Below are positions 29,400 through 40,099 of a DNA stretch of 64,000 nt, one piece after another. The notes beneath the pieces were generated by a model. That model made no database searches, was not told the origin of the DNA, and saw nothing but the letters and a program-made list of their open reading frames with translations. The DNA is taken from assembly GCA_009746045.1 (NCBI GenBank), contig RPFO01000667.1, positions 4,340,862 to 4,404,861 on the forward strand. Reading direction: 5' to 3'. This DNA is from Mesostigma viride (lineage: Eukaryota; Streptophyta; Mesostigmatophyceae; Mesostigmatales; Mesostigmataceae). Position numbers and translations under genes: made by a program. Positions within the stretch are counted from its first letter, which is position 1; each line of letters begins with the position of its first letter.

Positions 29400-30441
29400 T
29401 ACACTATACTCAACCCAAGGTTTCCTTGTAAACTTCATGATTAGAACTTGGCAAATCTATGACCAAAAGCACATATAAATAACTATTACACACTGATGAC
29501 GACACATGCTCAAGGTTGGGGGTCACTGTGACACGCACTGATGAGTTTCCTAGACGACCACCGGACAGGCGCTAAGGACCACTCAGTAACCAAGTATAAA
29601 CACAATTACACTTTACATGCCATCCAACATGCATCAAATACATGCTGAATATGTTATGAAGTACACAGGGTTGGCCACACACCTCATACCCCTTAACCGT
29701 CCCTCGAGCATGGCCAGACTTATAAGCATGTGAATAGCAATAATGATGATGGCACTAAAATGCCTTACCAGCATTTTCTATGTTTCTCCCAGGTTAGAGT
29801 GTAAGGTTGATGCCAACCAAGCTAATCAACACAGCAACAACTCCTGAACTGCCCTACCTGAGATGGGCAACAAACTGGAACTATGGAGGGCAAGGAACCA
29901 AGGAGATCATGGCATACAAAGCTTGCATGCAGTCAACCATGGTTGGCTCAGCACATTGCAGTCTTTTCACATGATGATATCAAGGGAAAGCTCAAATAAA
30001 CCAATGGTGGTAGCTATCTACATGCAGTCACACAAATGCAATATCTCCAACATGATCGTCAATAAAACACTTCCTCCCCTGCACGATAAAATGGAAAGAA
30101 ACCATTGGCGGCCCTCCAGCGCATGAGCGCTGTGATGCCGCTGCGAAGAGAGGGTGCGTCACTCTCACACAACAAGAAGCGTCCATACGCACAACATCGT
30201 TGCCAGAACACGTTTTATGAAATGCCTTAAACCTTCCCGAGAAGATATAGGCTTCGAATGAAGCGGCCCTGACCACGACGTCAGCGAAAACAATCTAAAT
30301 CTGCCAGGTATTCGACAACACCACGGCAAGCAACGGCGAGCTAGCTGGCGGAAACTGCCCAAAAAGAACGAAAAAAACTTCGAACGATGAGCTCATAGAA
30401 GAAAGAACTGATAGCACATAACATTCGCGACAAGTCTATAC
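29400..30441 (-). other. Non-coding interior of PHD element copy 1
   Basis: Matches 49380-50500 of copy 2 in inverted orientation. No conserved frame is evident, so it is probably intron and untranslated sequence. Confidence 0.5.
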
Positions 30442-30508
30442 CTGTCCCTCGCAGATCCCTCGCCCAGGCGCGCAACAACGGCCGTTCTTCCATGGAAGGT
30501 TCCGACAT
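30442..30508 (-). CDS. Putative first coding exon of the PHD gene, copy 1
   Basis: ATG at 30508 (minus) opens MSEPSMEERPLLRAWARDLR and ends at a donor CAG/GTATAG. The equivalent exon of copy 2 (49307-49373) has the same length and phase, with differences mostly silent or conservative and its own AG/GTAATG donor. Conservation of frame, start and donor between two divergent copies supports a genuine exon. No family is recognised. Confidence 0.5.
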
Positions 30509-31725
30509 GCACTGCGCAGGCCTGAAGAATTACTTACCGAGAATAGCCGAAAATGTAGCAAAAAGCACCAGTTTGGTTTGGAATTCAATGCTACCGATAT
30601 TAATGCATCGTTTACGGTCAAAAAGCCCCCCAAAACTGCGAATTCACTGCCGCTATCACGAATTCTATTTTATTCCGCGCGACCAAAAAATGCAGTTTAC
30701 CCCCCATGCCGATGGCAGTAAAAGAAAGCAGCGATATTGTAAACCAGCAACTTGCCGCCACAACCCAACATCATTAAATCATCGTCTCCAACATTCGAGC
30801 ATTTTTTTTGCATTTCTCTAGCCCTACATTGCTAGTTTCGCCTAAACGCAGTCGCCATGGCCACTTCCGCAAGGGGTGCGCGCACCGTGCACCCACTTTT
30901 CACTTCACGGCGGTACCGCGAATATTTTTGGCGCCAAAAAATTCGGCGGGCGCACGTCCTTGTACACAGTACAGTACACCGCCTCACGGGTACGTGGGCT
31001 GTTCCCGCACCACGTGGAAGTGGGACGTTTGCGTACTACGTAGCCGTGAAAGTGGGACGGTTCGCGTACCACGTAGCCGTGGATCGAGTTGGCTGTATGC
31101 GCCTGTGGGACGGTCTCAACCACAATCTGAGTACGTGGAACAGGTGCCCCACTTTGCTGCGTTGAGTTGCTGCGTTGGTGGGACTGGCTCTTCCAAAATC
31201 TTACGTGGAACAGGTGGCCCACCTTGCTGCGTTGGTCGGTGGGCTGTCGCATCCACAATAATCGTACCGGCATCAGTGTACGTGGCACTGTAGGCGCCCC
31301 ACCTTACGAATTCCCCTTATGGCGGCGTAAATGGTGTAAGGAGGTGAGAGAGGTACACGCTGGCTACGTACGTTGGCACGTGACTTTTGTCAGAGAGTGC
31401 TAGTCAGCTGCATCAGTTTATGATCAAGTAACTAATTATTGAACACGTGACTGCATCCGTGGTCTGAGGTCTCTAACTACATACGGTGGGCCGCTATGGC
31501 GAGCGGCTCAGGCGAGCCGGAGTGCAGTCCATCATCCGCAGGGCCAGCTGTCGGCGGCTCGGGTGATGCCGGCCCCCGCAGGTCTGGTCCTGCAAGCGTT
31601 CTTGGGCCGCATGTCACCGAGCTGGACGAGGGAAAAGCAACTACGACAGGCAGGGCTGACCACGGCATCAGATGCGGGGCTGGTAAACTCCGACAAACCA
31701 GCTGACAAGGGCGAAAAAGTAAGCC

Positions 31726-32908
31726 GTGCGCCGCGAGATGAATTTTCGTTCAGGGATATATGTGCGCACCAAGCGGAAGATTCTGGACGCCTTTCACGAG
31801 AGCGGATTGTCGCAGCGCCAATTAATCTGCAAAACTAGCGACCCCCCCTTCCCGATTTCAATCTTCAACCGCATGCTCACAGAGGAGGCGGCCATCAAGG
31901 CTGCAGCAGATCTAGACAACCCCAAGCTAGCGGGGAAGAAGTGCCCAAGTCGTGTCAGAAACCCGACTACGACCAAGACGTTTCCCTGGGTCGCGGCCAC
32001 TGAGCATGAGATTCGCGAGTATCGGAGCAAGGGGTACATGGTCAACCGCGCGCTTGTGCGCGTAAGTTTATTTCCATCATAATTGTCGGTATTTGTCCTG
32101 CTGCATTTTGTACATGTCGCACTAGTTTGCTGAGTTTTGATTGTTTGATCATGAGTATGCAGCCCGGCCCCGTGAGAATTTGACGTGGAAGAGCCGAAAG
32201 TATGTAATGGTCTTCTTCGTTGCATGCAGCCAAATGATGCAGCGTAACCACCCAGCAACGGGTGATCATGGATGAAGGGTTGGAAACTATAGCAGTCTTG
32301 CTCATTTCTTGGCGATATCCCAGCTGCCCCCCCTTTATTTGAAAGATATATTGCTCATGATGCAGGGCAATGTCACGTGATCATCAGTTGGGCTTAAGCA
32401 GCTACCTGCACCAAAGAAACCTTTTTTGCTGCCTAAAATGTTCTTCTTGTCCTGTTTTAATATTTGTTTGTGCAATGCATGTTGTGCAGAACATGATGTT
32501 CAAGTCCATGCGCAAGCTTCACCCCGAGAACGCGAAAGTTTTCGTGTGCAGCGACGGCTTCTTGACCAAGTTTCGGCTCAGGCACGGCTTCACAACCCGC
32601 CTTCGCACCAATGTGAAGTCCCAGGCACGCTCAGCTGAGGAGAAGATGGCGATCATGGAAGGGTTCGTCGAGAGGGTGCTGAAGGCTACATCGTGTCCAT
32701 GCCTCACAAGGGCAGCGCGGACCATCCGGTCAACGAATTCGACGAGGTGTGGGGCAACTTCCCATCGTGGCTCAGATGGTGCTTCGATGAAACTCCCGCA
32801 ACTTTCAACAACCCTGCGAGAGAGACGTGGGACGAGAAGGGGAAAAAGGAGGTGTGGGTGGCAGGCCAGGCGGGTTCAGCATCGGACAAACGCTGGTGCA
32901 GTGATTGA
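31726..32908 (+). pseudogene. pogo/CENP-B-like transposase, two exons, frameshifted
   Basis: Exon 31726-32061 encodes the first DNA-binding helix-turn-helix (RTKRKILDAFHESGLSQRQL) and the start of the second (IREYRSKGYMVNRALVR), ending at donor GTAAGT. Intron 32062-32489 ends in TTGTGCAG. Exon 2 from 32490 gives the CENP-B/Tc5-type HTH (SDGFLTKFRLRHGFTTRLRT, then SAEEKMAIMEGFVERVLK). At about 32690 the frame shifts by one base. The DDE-superfamily start follows: VWGNFPSWLRWCFDETPATF, with the first catalytic Asp in FDETP. A stop at 32906-32908 truncates the protein before the remaining catalytic residues. Coding could begin further upstream (31496), where a Gly/Pro-rich frame exists. It is inactive as a transposase. 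Confidence 0.75.
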
Positions 32909-32992
32909 GATGAGGCTGGCGGACGAGAGGCGGGGAAGGATGAAGATGAGGCACGCGAAAAGAAAGCGTCGCGGAAGGGGGGGATTGACGAG

Positions 32993-33966
32993 ATGGGGTC
33001 AGTAAGGGCACCCAACAAGGCGGGGGCAAGCAAGAAGGCTGGAGCAGTGAAGGCAACCGGGGACAAGGCCGGATGTGGGGCAGCTGACGTGGTGGGAAGG
33101 GGGGGGGCAGCCGACCAGGTGGGGGCAGCAGGGGTCGGCAACCCAGCCGCGGGAGCACCACCACCAACGGATCAGGCCACCCGCCCAGCCAAGAAAAAGT
33201 CCAAGCCTTCTCTCCCTCCTCTCGAGCTTCCGCCACAGCGCACTGTGGCAAAGCGTGCCGAGGTGCTGACAACGGCGGACTGGGCCAAATACCAGGTTTT
33301 CACCTTGTATGGTGACGGCCTGACGTACTACGGAAACCCTGACCCACAGGACCCGTATGCAGGAAAGAAATATGACAACCACTGGCGCATGGTGGTCAAG
33401 TTAGTATCGTTGCATATGGGTTGGCTCCAAGATATACTGGACCATTTATGTGACAAGAATGTACACTCTGTATGTAACTCCCATGCCATGTGTGACTAGG
33501 TAGCATGCAGTACATATGTCTACCGGACACATGCGACAGGTCACGTCGGCATGATCAAATGGGCCAACATATTAGTAGGCGTATGAGCACACACACATCA
33601 CACATCACACATCACACATCACACATCACACATCACACGTACATATGCACTGTCACACGTACATGCACCACAACACAGGGACGCACCCCCCCACACCCCC
33701 ACACCCCCCACCCACCCCAACCCCCACACCCCACCATGCACCACCACGTACCGCCGCCGCCGCCGCCGCCACCACCACCACCACCACCACCACCACCATT
33801 GTACTTCGCATTTGTAATGCATTATTATGGTGTTGTGGTTGTGTGTCTTGGCACGTTTCTTATGTGCAGGTACCCTAAACAGCATGAGCAGAAGCGCACG
33901 GAAAGGGTGAAGCAAACGTTTGTGATCGCTGACTACGGAGTCGCATGGTGCCTTGTTGCGATGTAG
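32993..33966 (+). CDS. Unrecognised Ala/Lys/Gly-rich protein with a spliced C-terminal exon
   Basis: A frame from 32993 is rich in Ala, Gly and Lys (about 65 residues, PAKKKSKPSLPPLELPPQ), then becomes compositionally ordinary: LTTADWAKYQVFTLYGDGLT and DPYAGKKYDNHWRMVVK. It meets a donor-like TTAGTATCG near 33400. After an intron that contains the (CACACAT)n and (CCA)n arrays, an acceptor TTATGTGCAG leads into YPKQHEQKRTERVKQTFVIA and a stop at about 33966. It sits inside the pogo-like element, downstream of the broken transposase, in the position where the C-terminal half would be expected. I cannot match it to DDE motifs or any family. Confidence 0.35.
33589..33638. repeat. (CACACAT)n heptamer microsatellite
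   Basis: About six tandem CACACAT units in a probable intron of the pogo-like element. Confidence 0.95.
33751..33799. repeat. (CCG)n-(CCA)n microsatellite
   Basis: Six CCG units run straight into about nine CCA units. The Pro-only frames it creates are artefacts. Confidence 0.95.
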
Positions 33967-34456
33967 ACTTTTCCCTGTGGGCCCAACTGCCCTTTATGTT
34001 TTTAATATCTGGCCATCATGTTGTAAACGGAGGTATTAGGGTTGCGTCATTAATAATCGCACCCGCCTGCCGTATTTCTGGCACACCTTGAATAGGCTAG
34101 GTAGGGCTTGCCGTGACCTTTCCGGCACAGTTTATATAGCACTGAAACGAGTGCAGTATAGCTGAAACTGGCGCATTATAGGTGTTACACATCCATGCCA
34201 CACAACTCGGTGGGACATGTCCCACCAACCTGTGTTTTGTATGTGTATGAACATGTGTCCCACCTACATGTAATTGAAAATTTGCCTGTCCCACCGACCT
34301 AGCTGAATTTTGAACATGTAACTGTCCCACCGCACTGAATTTTGAAAGCTACCCTGTCCCACCTACATGAATACCTGAAACATGGCTGATCCACGTACCT
34401 GAACCTGGTGTCTCTCCTAGGTGAAAAGTGTTCCACTTGCGTCCCACCTACGTGAG

Positions 34457-34645
34457 CTGCCCCTGTAGTTGGCGGGGTCGTCAGGGGAACCTTGGTTTTT
34501 GTACAGCATAATACGGTAGCTGTGCTGCCACTCAGGAATCAGCGGCGCGGCGGCAAGCAGGATCTGGTTGCAGACATCAAGCAGGAACCCCTTGAGCGCC
34601 GTCAGCTTAACCCGTGTTTTTTCAATTAGAACGCGATATATCGCG
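34457..34645 (-). pseudogene. LINE reverse transcriptase fragment (N-terminal part)
   Basis: Minus-strand text VCNQILLAAAPLIPEWQHSY, RIMLYKNQGSPDDPANYRG is the start of a non-LTR RT domain (the LPKKGDPxDPANYRGIS-type motif). It is cut off exactly where the right end of the pogo-like element begins, so the transposon or a deletion removed the remaining RT. The upstream 34650-35050 has no recognisable coding sequence. Confidence 0.65.
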
Positions 34646-35046
34646 TTGTAAGCTTTTTTTAGAACGCGTATAGCACCTAAGGAAAAAAAAATTTCATGGT
34701 CATGTATATACTTTCCTGAAAGCCCATAAATCAAAGGATTTTTTGAGCTACTCAGACCTACAAAATGCTTATTCATTAGAGAGATACACTGGTTTGAATA
34801 CAGGGGGGTCTGACCATGACCGCGATTTCTTGACCCTAGGTCACAAGTCATGTGCTTATTTACAAATGGTTCATGAAAAAAATCTGGCTTCTTGCACGAG
34901 CTATGGGCAACATATGCAGGCTCTGTGAAACAAAACTCAGGCCCATTGGGCCACTGGAGCTATTTTTCATTAGCATCACAATTACAACGCAGTACAACGC
35001 AGTGGGAAACAGGAGAGCCCTTCACAACATTACGCAACGACACGAG

Positions 35047-35760
35047 CCCCATTAATTAATTAATTAATTAATTAATTAATTAATTAATTAATTAATTAAT
35101 TAATAGACACGTGAGCATAAGTCCTCAGTGGGAGGGGAACATGGGATGGAATGGATGGTATAAGCTATCTAGGTCCTAGTTACAGGGGTGTGGGCACCGC
35201 GGCCCGAATCGCTATGAATGCCATACTTGGTCACACGCGGAGCCCCCACAGGCTTGGGGGTGGTCTCCTTCATCACTACTTGCCATCTATCCTTGCGCAC
35301 CATCTGCCTCCATATTACAGACAAACCAGGAGGTTGCCCGGGGGTGAGCCCGTCACGTCTAGTGTAGCACATCAAAGAGACAACCAGCGCAGGCCAGAAA
35401 TCGGGAGAATCCGGACCATGGTAGCTCGAGCCTGCCGTTATCTTTTCCGCGTTTTCGAGTCGTTCAGGATGATGAAGATGAATGGTGATGGAAATGTGTA
35501 TCCTTGTGCATTGAAATTATGGCTGGCTTACGTGTGGAGCGACTAGATGACCTAGACGGTGGGGCCGGAAACAGCATGCTTGATCAGGGCGTGTGTTTCG
35601 AGCCTAACTGGCCGGGGGGGGAGTGTAGCACATGTCCATGCCGAGTCTATCACGAAAAGTCCACGGGTGGCGGCCCTGCCGCGCGCGGCCGGGGGCACGC
35701 CAGGTGAGGACATATCGCCCAGGCTGGGCGGGCTTGGTGCCAGCTAGTCTATCTGATGTA
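35047..35760 (-). pseudogene. LINE-A 3' fragment, interrupted by a SINE-like insertion
   Basis: Minus-strand C-terminal coding (VTKYGIHSDSGRGAHTPVTR near the end) and 3' UTR of the non-LTR family also seen at 38876-39300, 41756-43172 and 62384-62468. The 3' end is at the left, with a (TTAA)n tail of about 50 bp (35055-35104). The body runs 35105-35372, is split by the insertion 35373-35621, and resumes at 35634 to about 35760, where it is 5'-truncated. Confidence 0.8.
35373..35621 (+). mobile_element. SINE-like insertion with 12-bp target-site duplication
   Basis: A 249-bp segment interrupts the LINE-A fragment. AGTGTAGCACAT occurs at both borders (35361-35372 and 35622-35633); undisrupted LINE-A copies at 39168 and 42045 have it once. 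The insert starts CAAAGAGACAACCAGCGCAG and ends GGCCGGGGGGG. A box A-like TGGTAGCTCGAG (about 35418) and box B-like TTTTCGAGTCG (about 35452) lie about 25 bp apart, suggesting pol III transcription. Partial relatives occur at 3820, 4423, 39874 and 63503. Confidence 0.8.
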
Positions 35761-36779
35761 TCTACCTGATCCGAGCCCCATAAACGGGGCCATAGTGAGC
35801 TTGGAGGGTCAAAACGTTGAAAATAGGTGTTTTATAAGTGATACAGCATCAAACATGCATCAAACATCATGACTGGATGACCTTATATGACTGAATCAGG
35901 CAGCCATAGCCAAAGCATCATCCACTCTCACAACGTGTTGAGCACATGCCTCGTGGGAACGGAGGTGCTGGGTTTTCATTCCATAACGCGTGCAATACTG
36001 AAAGAAAGAGGCACGGGTAATGCAAGGCTTGGATAGGTTGAGTGATCCACGAGCTTACATGCAGGCAAAGATGACGCTGGAATGCATGCTAGCAAATGGT
36101 GGCAAGATGCTAACAACACATGATTATACACCATGATTAAGGGCACCTAGCTGATCTTCTTGCACAATCAACGCAGTATAAACCATCAACATCCAATCCT
36201 CACGATATATGCACGGCTTGACGACGTATACAGCACCTAAATACTGCACAACTGCAACCTGCTATGGCTGACATGCAAGCCACGTCGAGTAGGATGGCGG
36301 TCTTAGAGAGGCTGGGCAGAGGTCGGTAGAAATAAGTGGAAAACTGGCAGAAACTAGGTAGAAACACGATATACTTACGCCTGCAAGCACTATTGAGCCG
36401 GTGGCAGAGGCCATTTCCAGGAAAATACAGCATACCGTAGCAATAGCCACGGTCACGCCTTACGCTATTTGCAAGCACCATCATGCCCGGAGCTACCCAA
36501 TAAACGTCTGCACAAATCTCGGTTTGGCCGAGAGTCCGGGCGTTCGGAGTGAATAAACATGTGTTAAGAAGTCGAAACACCATGGAAATACCAAGCATGG
36601 TGCCGCAGCAGACCCGAGTCTTGACGTAATAATATGTATGCCGGTTTCCAGGGTTTCCGCATGAAAGTTGGGTGAGAAACTGGAAAAAACTACGTTTCCT
36701 TTGCCCCAGTACCTCAACAAACTCGTAGAAACCTAATTATCAACCTTTGAACGCATCATCATGGTCGTGCTACCCAACA
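35761..36779. other. Gene-free stretch
   Basis: AT-richer sequence with short open frames (36200-36598 and 36493-36720, minus). None shows a domain or a splice-linked partner that I recognise. Confidence 0.45.
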
Positions 36780-38200
36780 GCCACTGAAATTCGCGCGAAA
36801 ACTGGCGAGATCTACCTGCCGCCATCGCCGTCGGGGGCACCGAGCAGCCGGGACTGGGAGGAATACCACTGGTCGAGCTGCTGCTGCGGTGAGCCAGAGA
36901 GCGTCCGCGGCGCCGGCTGCGCGCCGCCGGCGGGCCGTTGGGCGTGACGCAGGCGTATCCACGCGTACTTGCCGTGCTCAGTGGTCCTTGAGGTGGGCGA
37001 AGTGCTCGCGGACATGAAGGTCCTCCTGCTCCTTGGTCGCCTGCCGGATGGCCGAGTGGTAATCGGCTTTGAGGCGGGCGTAGGGGGCGGGTTCGCCGTT
37101 TTCGCGTAGGGCTTTGCCGGGCCTGGATGACGGCGGGGAGCCGGTGCAGGCTGGTGAAGCGTGGCGGGCGGCGGGGGGGCAGCAGGGCCCCGGCCGCGGG
37201 CCGGCAGCTTGCCAGCGAGGTGCCGAAGGGCCGAAGCCGGGCCGGCAGCGACCAGCTGGGCGTGGCTGGCCAGGATGTCCAGCGCGTCGACGAACGCCTC
37301 TGCCGCGCGCTTGTGGGCGCGTTTTTCAGGGAAGTCCTCCAGAGCGTCGTCAGATTTCTCAAGCAACTGCAGTGTGCGCAAATCAGGTGGTGCCACGTGC
37401 CTACGAAAGGGCGAGGGGAATCGCAGGCGGATGTGGGCGGTGACGATGCGATGATCGGAGCGCACCAGGGGGATCACGTGCGAGCGAGCAGCTAGTACAG
37501 ATCCTTGATGACGCTTGCGCATTACAACATAGTCGATGCAGCGTTCAGTGCCAGTTGGCGAGTTGTGTGTGACCAAAGCATCTGGACTATGTGGAAAGCG
37601 GGTGTTGGCAGTGACCAAATCGCATGTCGTAAGCAAATCAGCAAAAAGTTCAGTGTTGGCGTTGGAGACCGTACCGTTGGGGGCGTGCTGACATCCGCCT
37701 GTACCCGGTGGTAGCGTTGCGTTGGCGTCCAGTAGCAGAGCGACGTAGTTGCGATCGCCAGGGGTGCCGTTCGCCAGGTTCTCCAGCGCAGCAAAGAAGT
37801 CCTTGCGATCTTGTTCTGGGTGGCCGGAGTGGGCCGGGGTGCGTAACCGACGCCCACCGTCAGGGCGTAGGTCGAGTGGCCCTCCACCGAATGAAAAGTG
37901 GCCACAAGCAAGGAGCCGAGCATTGACCAGCTGGGGTTCGCCCATGTGGCGTACGACGAGCGGGGAGCAGAGGAGACCGACGCCCCCGTTCCCGATGCCG
38001 TCGCCGCCTCCGTAGTAGAACCGCCAGCCGTCGATGTCGTCAGCAGCAAGGGCAGTCGATCCGCGGGCTGATGCAGCCCGCCTGTGTTCTTGGATTCCCA
38101 GGATGGCGATATTATTGTCGATGCAGAAACCAATAAGATTGGAGACTCGATGGCTGACAGTCGCCGTTGGGGGGTCATGTAGCACATATTCCATGTTGGG
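36780..38200 (-). pseudogene. LINE ORF2 endonuclease domain
   Basis: A 460-residue minus-strand frame (ATG 38194) carries an apurinic/apyrimidinic-type endonuclease of a non-LTR retrotransposon, which nicks target DNA to prime reverse transcription. Catalytic landmarks are ILGIQEHRR (Q35, E36), VALLLDANATLP (D156, N158), RCIDYVVMR (D221) and the terminal SDHRIV (S246, D247, H248). The first strand (TWNM) sits in another frame just upstream, so there is a frameshift near the N terminus. After about residue 260 comes an Ala/Arg/Pro-rich linker, then HGKYAWIRLRHA and a stop at 36812. RT is absent. It could be the 5' part of LINE-A, but no overlap proves this. Confidence 0.8.
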
Positions 38201-38269
38201 TGGGTGGAGGTGGGAGAAGCCGCGTAATCGACCTAACCTAACTCTAAGCTATCTATAGTCTAGGAGAGT

Positions 38270-38350
38270 GGTTAACTCCGGTGAAATATTGTGCGGAACC
38301 TTTGCCGCAGGTGGCAAAAGGTTTCCGCGCAATATTTCCACTAACTTAGC
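38270..38350. repeat. Small fold-back palindrome
   Basis: An arm at 38281-38306 (GTGAAATATTGTGCGGAACC and TTTGCC) pairs imperfectly with 38313-38340 (GGCAAAAGG, TTTCCGCGCAATATTTCCA) across a six-base loop. It could be a mini-MITE or a hairpin RNA source. No second copy occurs in the window. Confidence 0.7.
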
Positions 38351-38422
38351 CCTCTTCCTACATCCAGGGAGGAAACAAGGGCCGGGTAGGAAAAACCAGT
38401 TAGGGGATATTTCTTAATATTT

Positions 38423-38500
38423 ATTGAGAATGATAAAATTACGGAGGTGAGATCACGGCATGCAACATAAAGAAACCCCCCAAAAGAAGAATTTCTTAGT
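38423..38500 (-). repeat. LINE-B 3' UTR fragment
   Basis: GAGAATGATAAAATTACGG and AGGTGAGAT...GCATGCAACATAAA match the 3' UTRs at 18140-18200 and 53131-53190. Only the extreme 3' end is present, a strong 5' truncation. Confidence 0.65.
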
Positions 38501-38529
38501 ATATATACAACATTTGCAAACTAATTTGA

Positions 38530-38870
38530 CTTGCGACTAGAAAACCGGCGGCCATTCTGTCAGACGTTTTGTTTGGCGTTAATTTGTAGCTGCGTACAGA
38601 CTGTCACCATGTCGGTCATCTCACCGGCTCAAGCTTCAATGATATTTGCACTGAGACGCAGTCTGGTGTACAGCCATTCACGCCTTAACCTTAAAGCTGG
38701 GTTCGAGGGTTTCGGGGGCCGTCAACCCAACTTAGCGTGAATGTGTCTACCAAATTGTACTGTACTCACTACATTACAATTTCGTTCAAATTGAATTTGA
38801 ACTAAAGACACTAAAACATACTGTCCTGAATTAACTACTTTGAACTTAGAATACCGAAATCCTGTACGAT
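38530..38870. other. Gene-free stretch
   Basis: AT-rich DNA between the LINE-B and LINE-A fragments. Nothing recognisable. Confidence 0.5.
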
Positions 38871-38875
38871 CCTAT

Positions 38876-39300
38876 TAATTAATTAATTAATTAATAGACA
38901 CGTGACTGCGTCACGTGAGCATAAGCCCTCAGTGGGAGCGGAACATGGGATGGAATGGATGGTATAAGCTATCTAGGTCCTAGTTACAGGGGTGTGGGCA
39001 CCGCGGCCCGAATCGCTATGAATGCCATACTTGGTCACACGCGGAGCCCCCACAGGCTTGGGGGTGGTCTCCTTCATCACTACTTGCCATCTATCCTTGC
39101 GCACCATCTGCCTCCATATTACAGACAAACCAGGAGGCTGCCCGGGGGTGAGCCCGTCACGTCTAGTGTAGCACATGTCCATGCCGAGTCTATCACGAAA
39201 AGTCCACGGGTGGCGGCCCTGCCGCGCGCGGCCGGGGGCACGCCAGGTGAGGACATATCGCCCAGGCTGGGCGGGCTTGGTGCCAGCTAGTCTATCTGAT
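38876..39300 (-). pseudogene. LINE-A 3' fragment
   Basis: (TTAA)n tail at 38876-38899, then the LINE-A 3' UTR (GACACGTGACTGCGTCACGT) and C-terminal coding (minus strand: LSVIWRQMVRKDRWQVVMK, VTKYGIHSDSGRGAHTPVTR). Nearly identical to 41773-42185 and 5'-truncated near 39300. It carries the SINE target sequence AGTGTAGCACAT uninterrupted. Confidence 0.85.
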
Positions 39301-39873
39301 GTATCTATCTGATGTATCTATCTGATGTACCGGTACGATCCTATGCGTGAGCCCAACCCTGCGTGAATGCCTCTACATGAATATCTACATCATTGAGCAA
39401 GCATTATTGAGTTTCGTGATAACAAACTGGTCCAGATACCAGATCAGCTCGGATCAACGTCCAGTTGATGCTCAGATGGACTGATCATGTGTTGCTCAGA
39501 GGTTATGGTAGTTGATTGCTCAATCGAGGATTGCTCAGAGGTGATGGTGGATGAGCCCCATGCATTTAACGGGAGAACAGGCTGCACTGTAGTCTTCGTG
39601 ACGGGAAAAATGCTGAGGATGCCGTACTCGGCCACCAAATCCTGGTATGAGAAGTACTGTACATTGCCTGCAATCAAGGATACATGGACAGGAGAGCATG
39701 GACGTCATGGAATAAATTCAATTGTTAGTTGATTACCACTGAATACCGCCCGGGCGCCCTGCGAAAAACGAATTCGAGATGATGCTGCCCCCCAATTAAT
39801 ACTCCAGCAATTAATACTATATTATAGTAACCTCAGTGCGAGGCCATTAATTAATTTATCCATATACCGATAT
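39301..39873. other. Gene-free stretch
   Basis: Small direct repeats (GTATCTATCTGATG near 39300-39330; GTTGATTGCTCA-like near 39505). An open frame at 39487-39732 has no recognisable domain. Confidence 0.45.
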
Positions 39874-39929
39874 CAAGGAGACAACCAGCGCAGGCCAGAA
39901 ATCGGGAGAATCCGGACCATGGTAGCTCG
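39874..39929 (+). repeat. SINE-like family, head fragment with possible 6-bp flanking repeat
   Basis: Head of the SINE-like family (CAAGGAGACAACCAGCGC to ATGGTAGCTCG). CGATAT occurs at both borders (39868-39873 and 39928-39933), which could be a short target duplication of a truncated insertion. Confidence 0.65.
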
Positions 39930-40099
39930 ATATATTTGCCTTTAAAAGCAGATAAAATATAAATGCTGTCGGTACTGTTTTAACATGAGCATGCACACAA
40001 GTATAACTCTGCTGTGTACCGTTTTACAACATTAGCATGCACACAAGTTCAACTCTGACAACGAGAGCTCTGACCAACAGCATTAATTTTTTGGCAAGT

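Larger units (their letters stand above)
28311..30961 (-). mobile_element. TTAA-bordered element carrying a PHD-finger gene, copy 1
   Basis: Shares its whole length, in opposite orientation and with moderate divergence, with 48848-51515. The left end is TTAAGGGGAGGTGCGCC (28311). The right end, CGCACGTCCTT (30961), is decayed relative to copy 2. Matched landmarks are the end region near 28440-28530 (ATATATACGCC, TAGCAAAAGACGCT), the PHD exon, the central AT-rich region, the N-terminal exon at 30442-30508 and CCATGGCCACTTCCGCAAG (about 30856). No transposase is recognisable, so it may be non-autonomous or a duplicated host locus with palindromic ends. Confidence 0.65.
30983..34456 (+). mobile_element. 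pogo/Tigger-like DNA transposon
   Basis: A transposase remnant is bracketed by GTGGGAC-rich subterminal repeats. The left side (30983-31300) starts CTCACGGGTACGTGGG and has many CACGTGGAAGTGGGAC-like units. The right side (34200-34456) has the inverse GTCCCACCTAC units and ends CCCACCTACGTGAG. The outermost CTCACG(GG)TA(C/G)GTGGG sequences form an imperfect inverted repeat. No clean TA target duplication was found, so the ends are approximate. The left end lies about 20 bp from PHD element copy 1, and the right end abuts a truncated LINE RT fragment. Confidence 0.65.

Noticed and set aside
33505-33966. 153-codon frame with Thr-Ser-His and poly-Pro
   Set aside because: It runs through the (CACACAT)n and (CCG/CCA)n arrays; only the last about 35 codons after the TGTGCAG acceptor look like an exon.
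35151-35546. Plus-strand frame repeated at 38955 and 41832 (starts MDGISYLGPS)
   Set aside because: It is the antisense of the LINE-A C-terminal coding region, conserved only because the LINE copies are.
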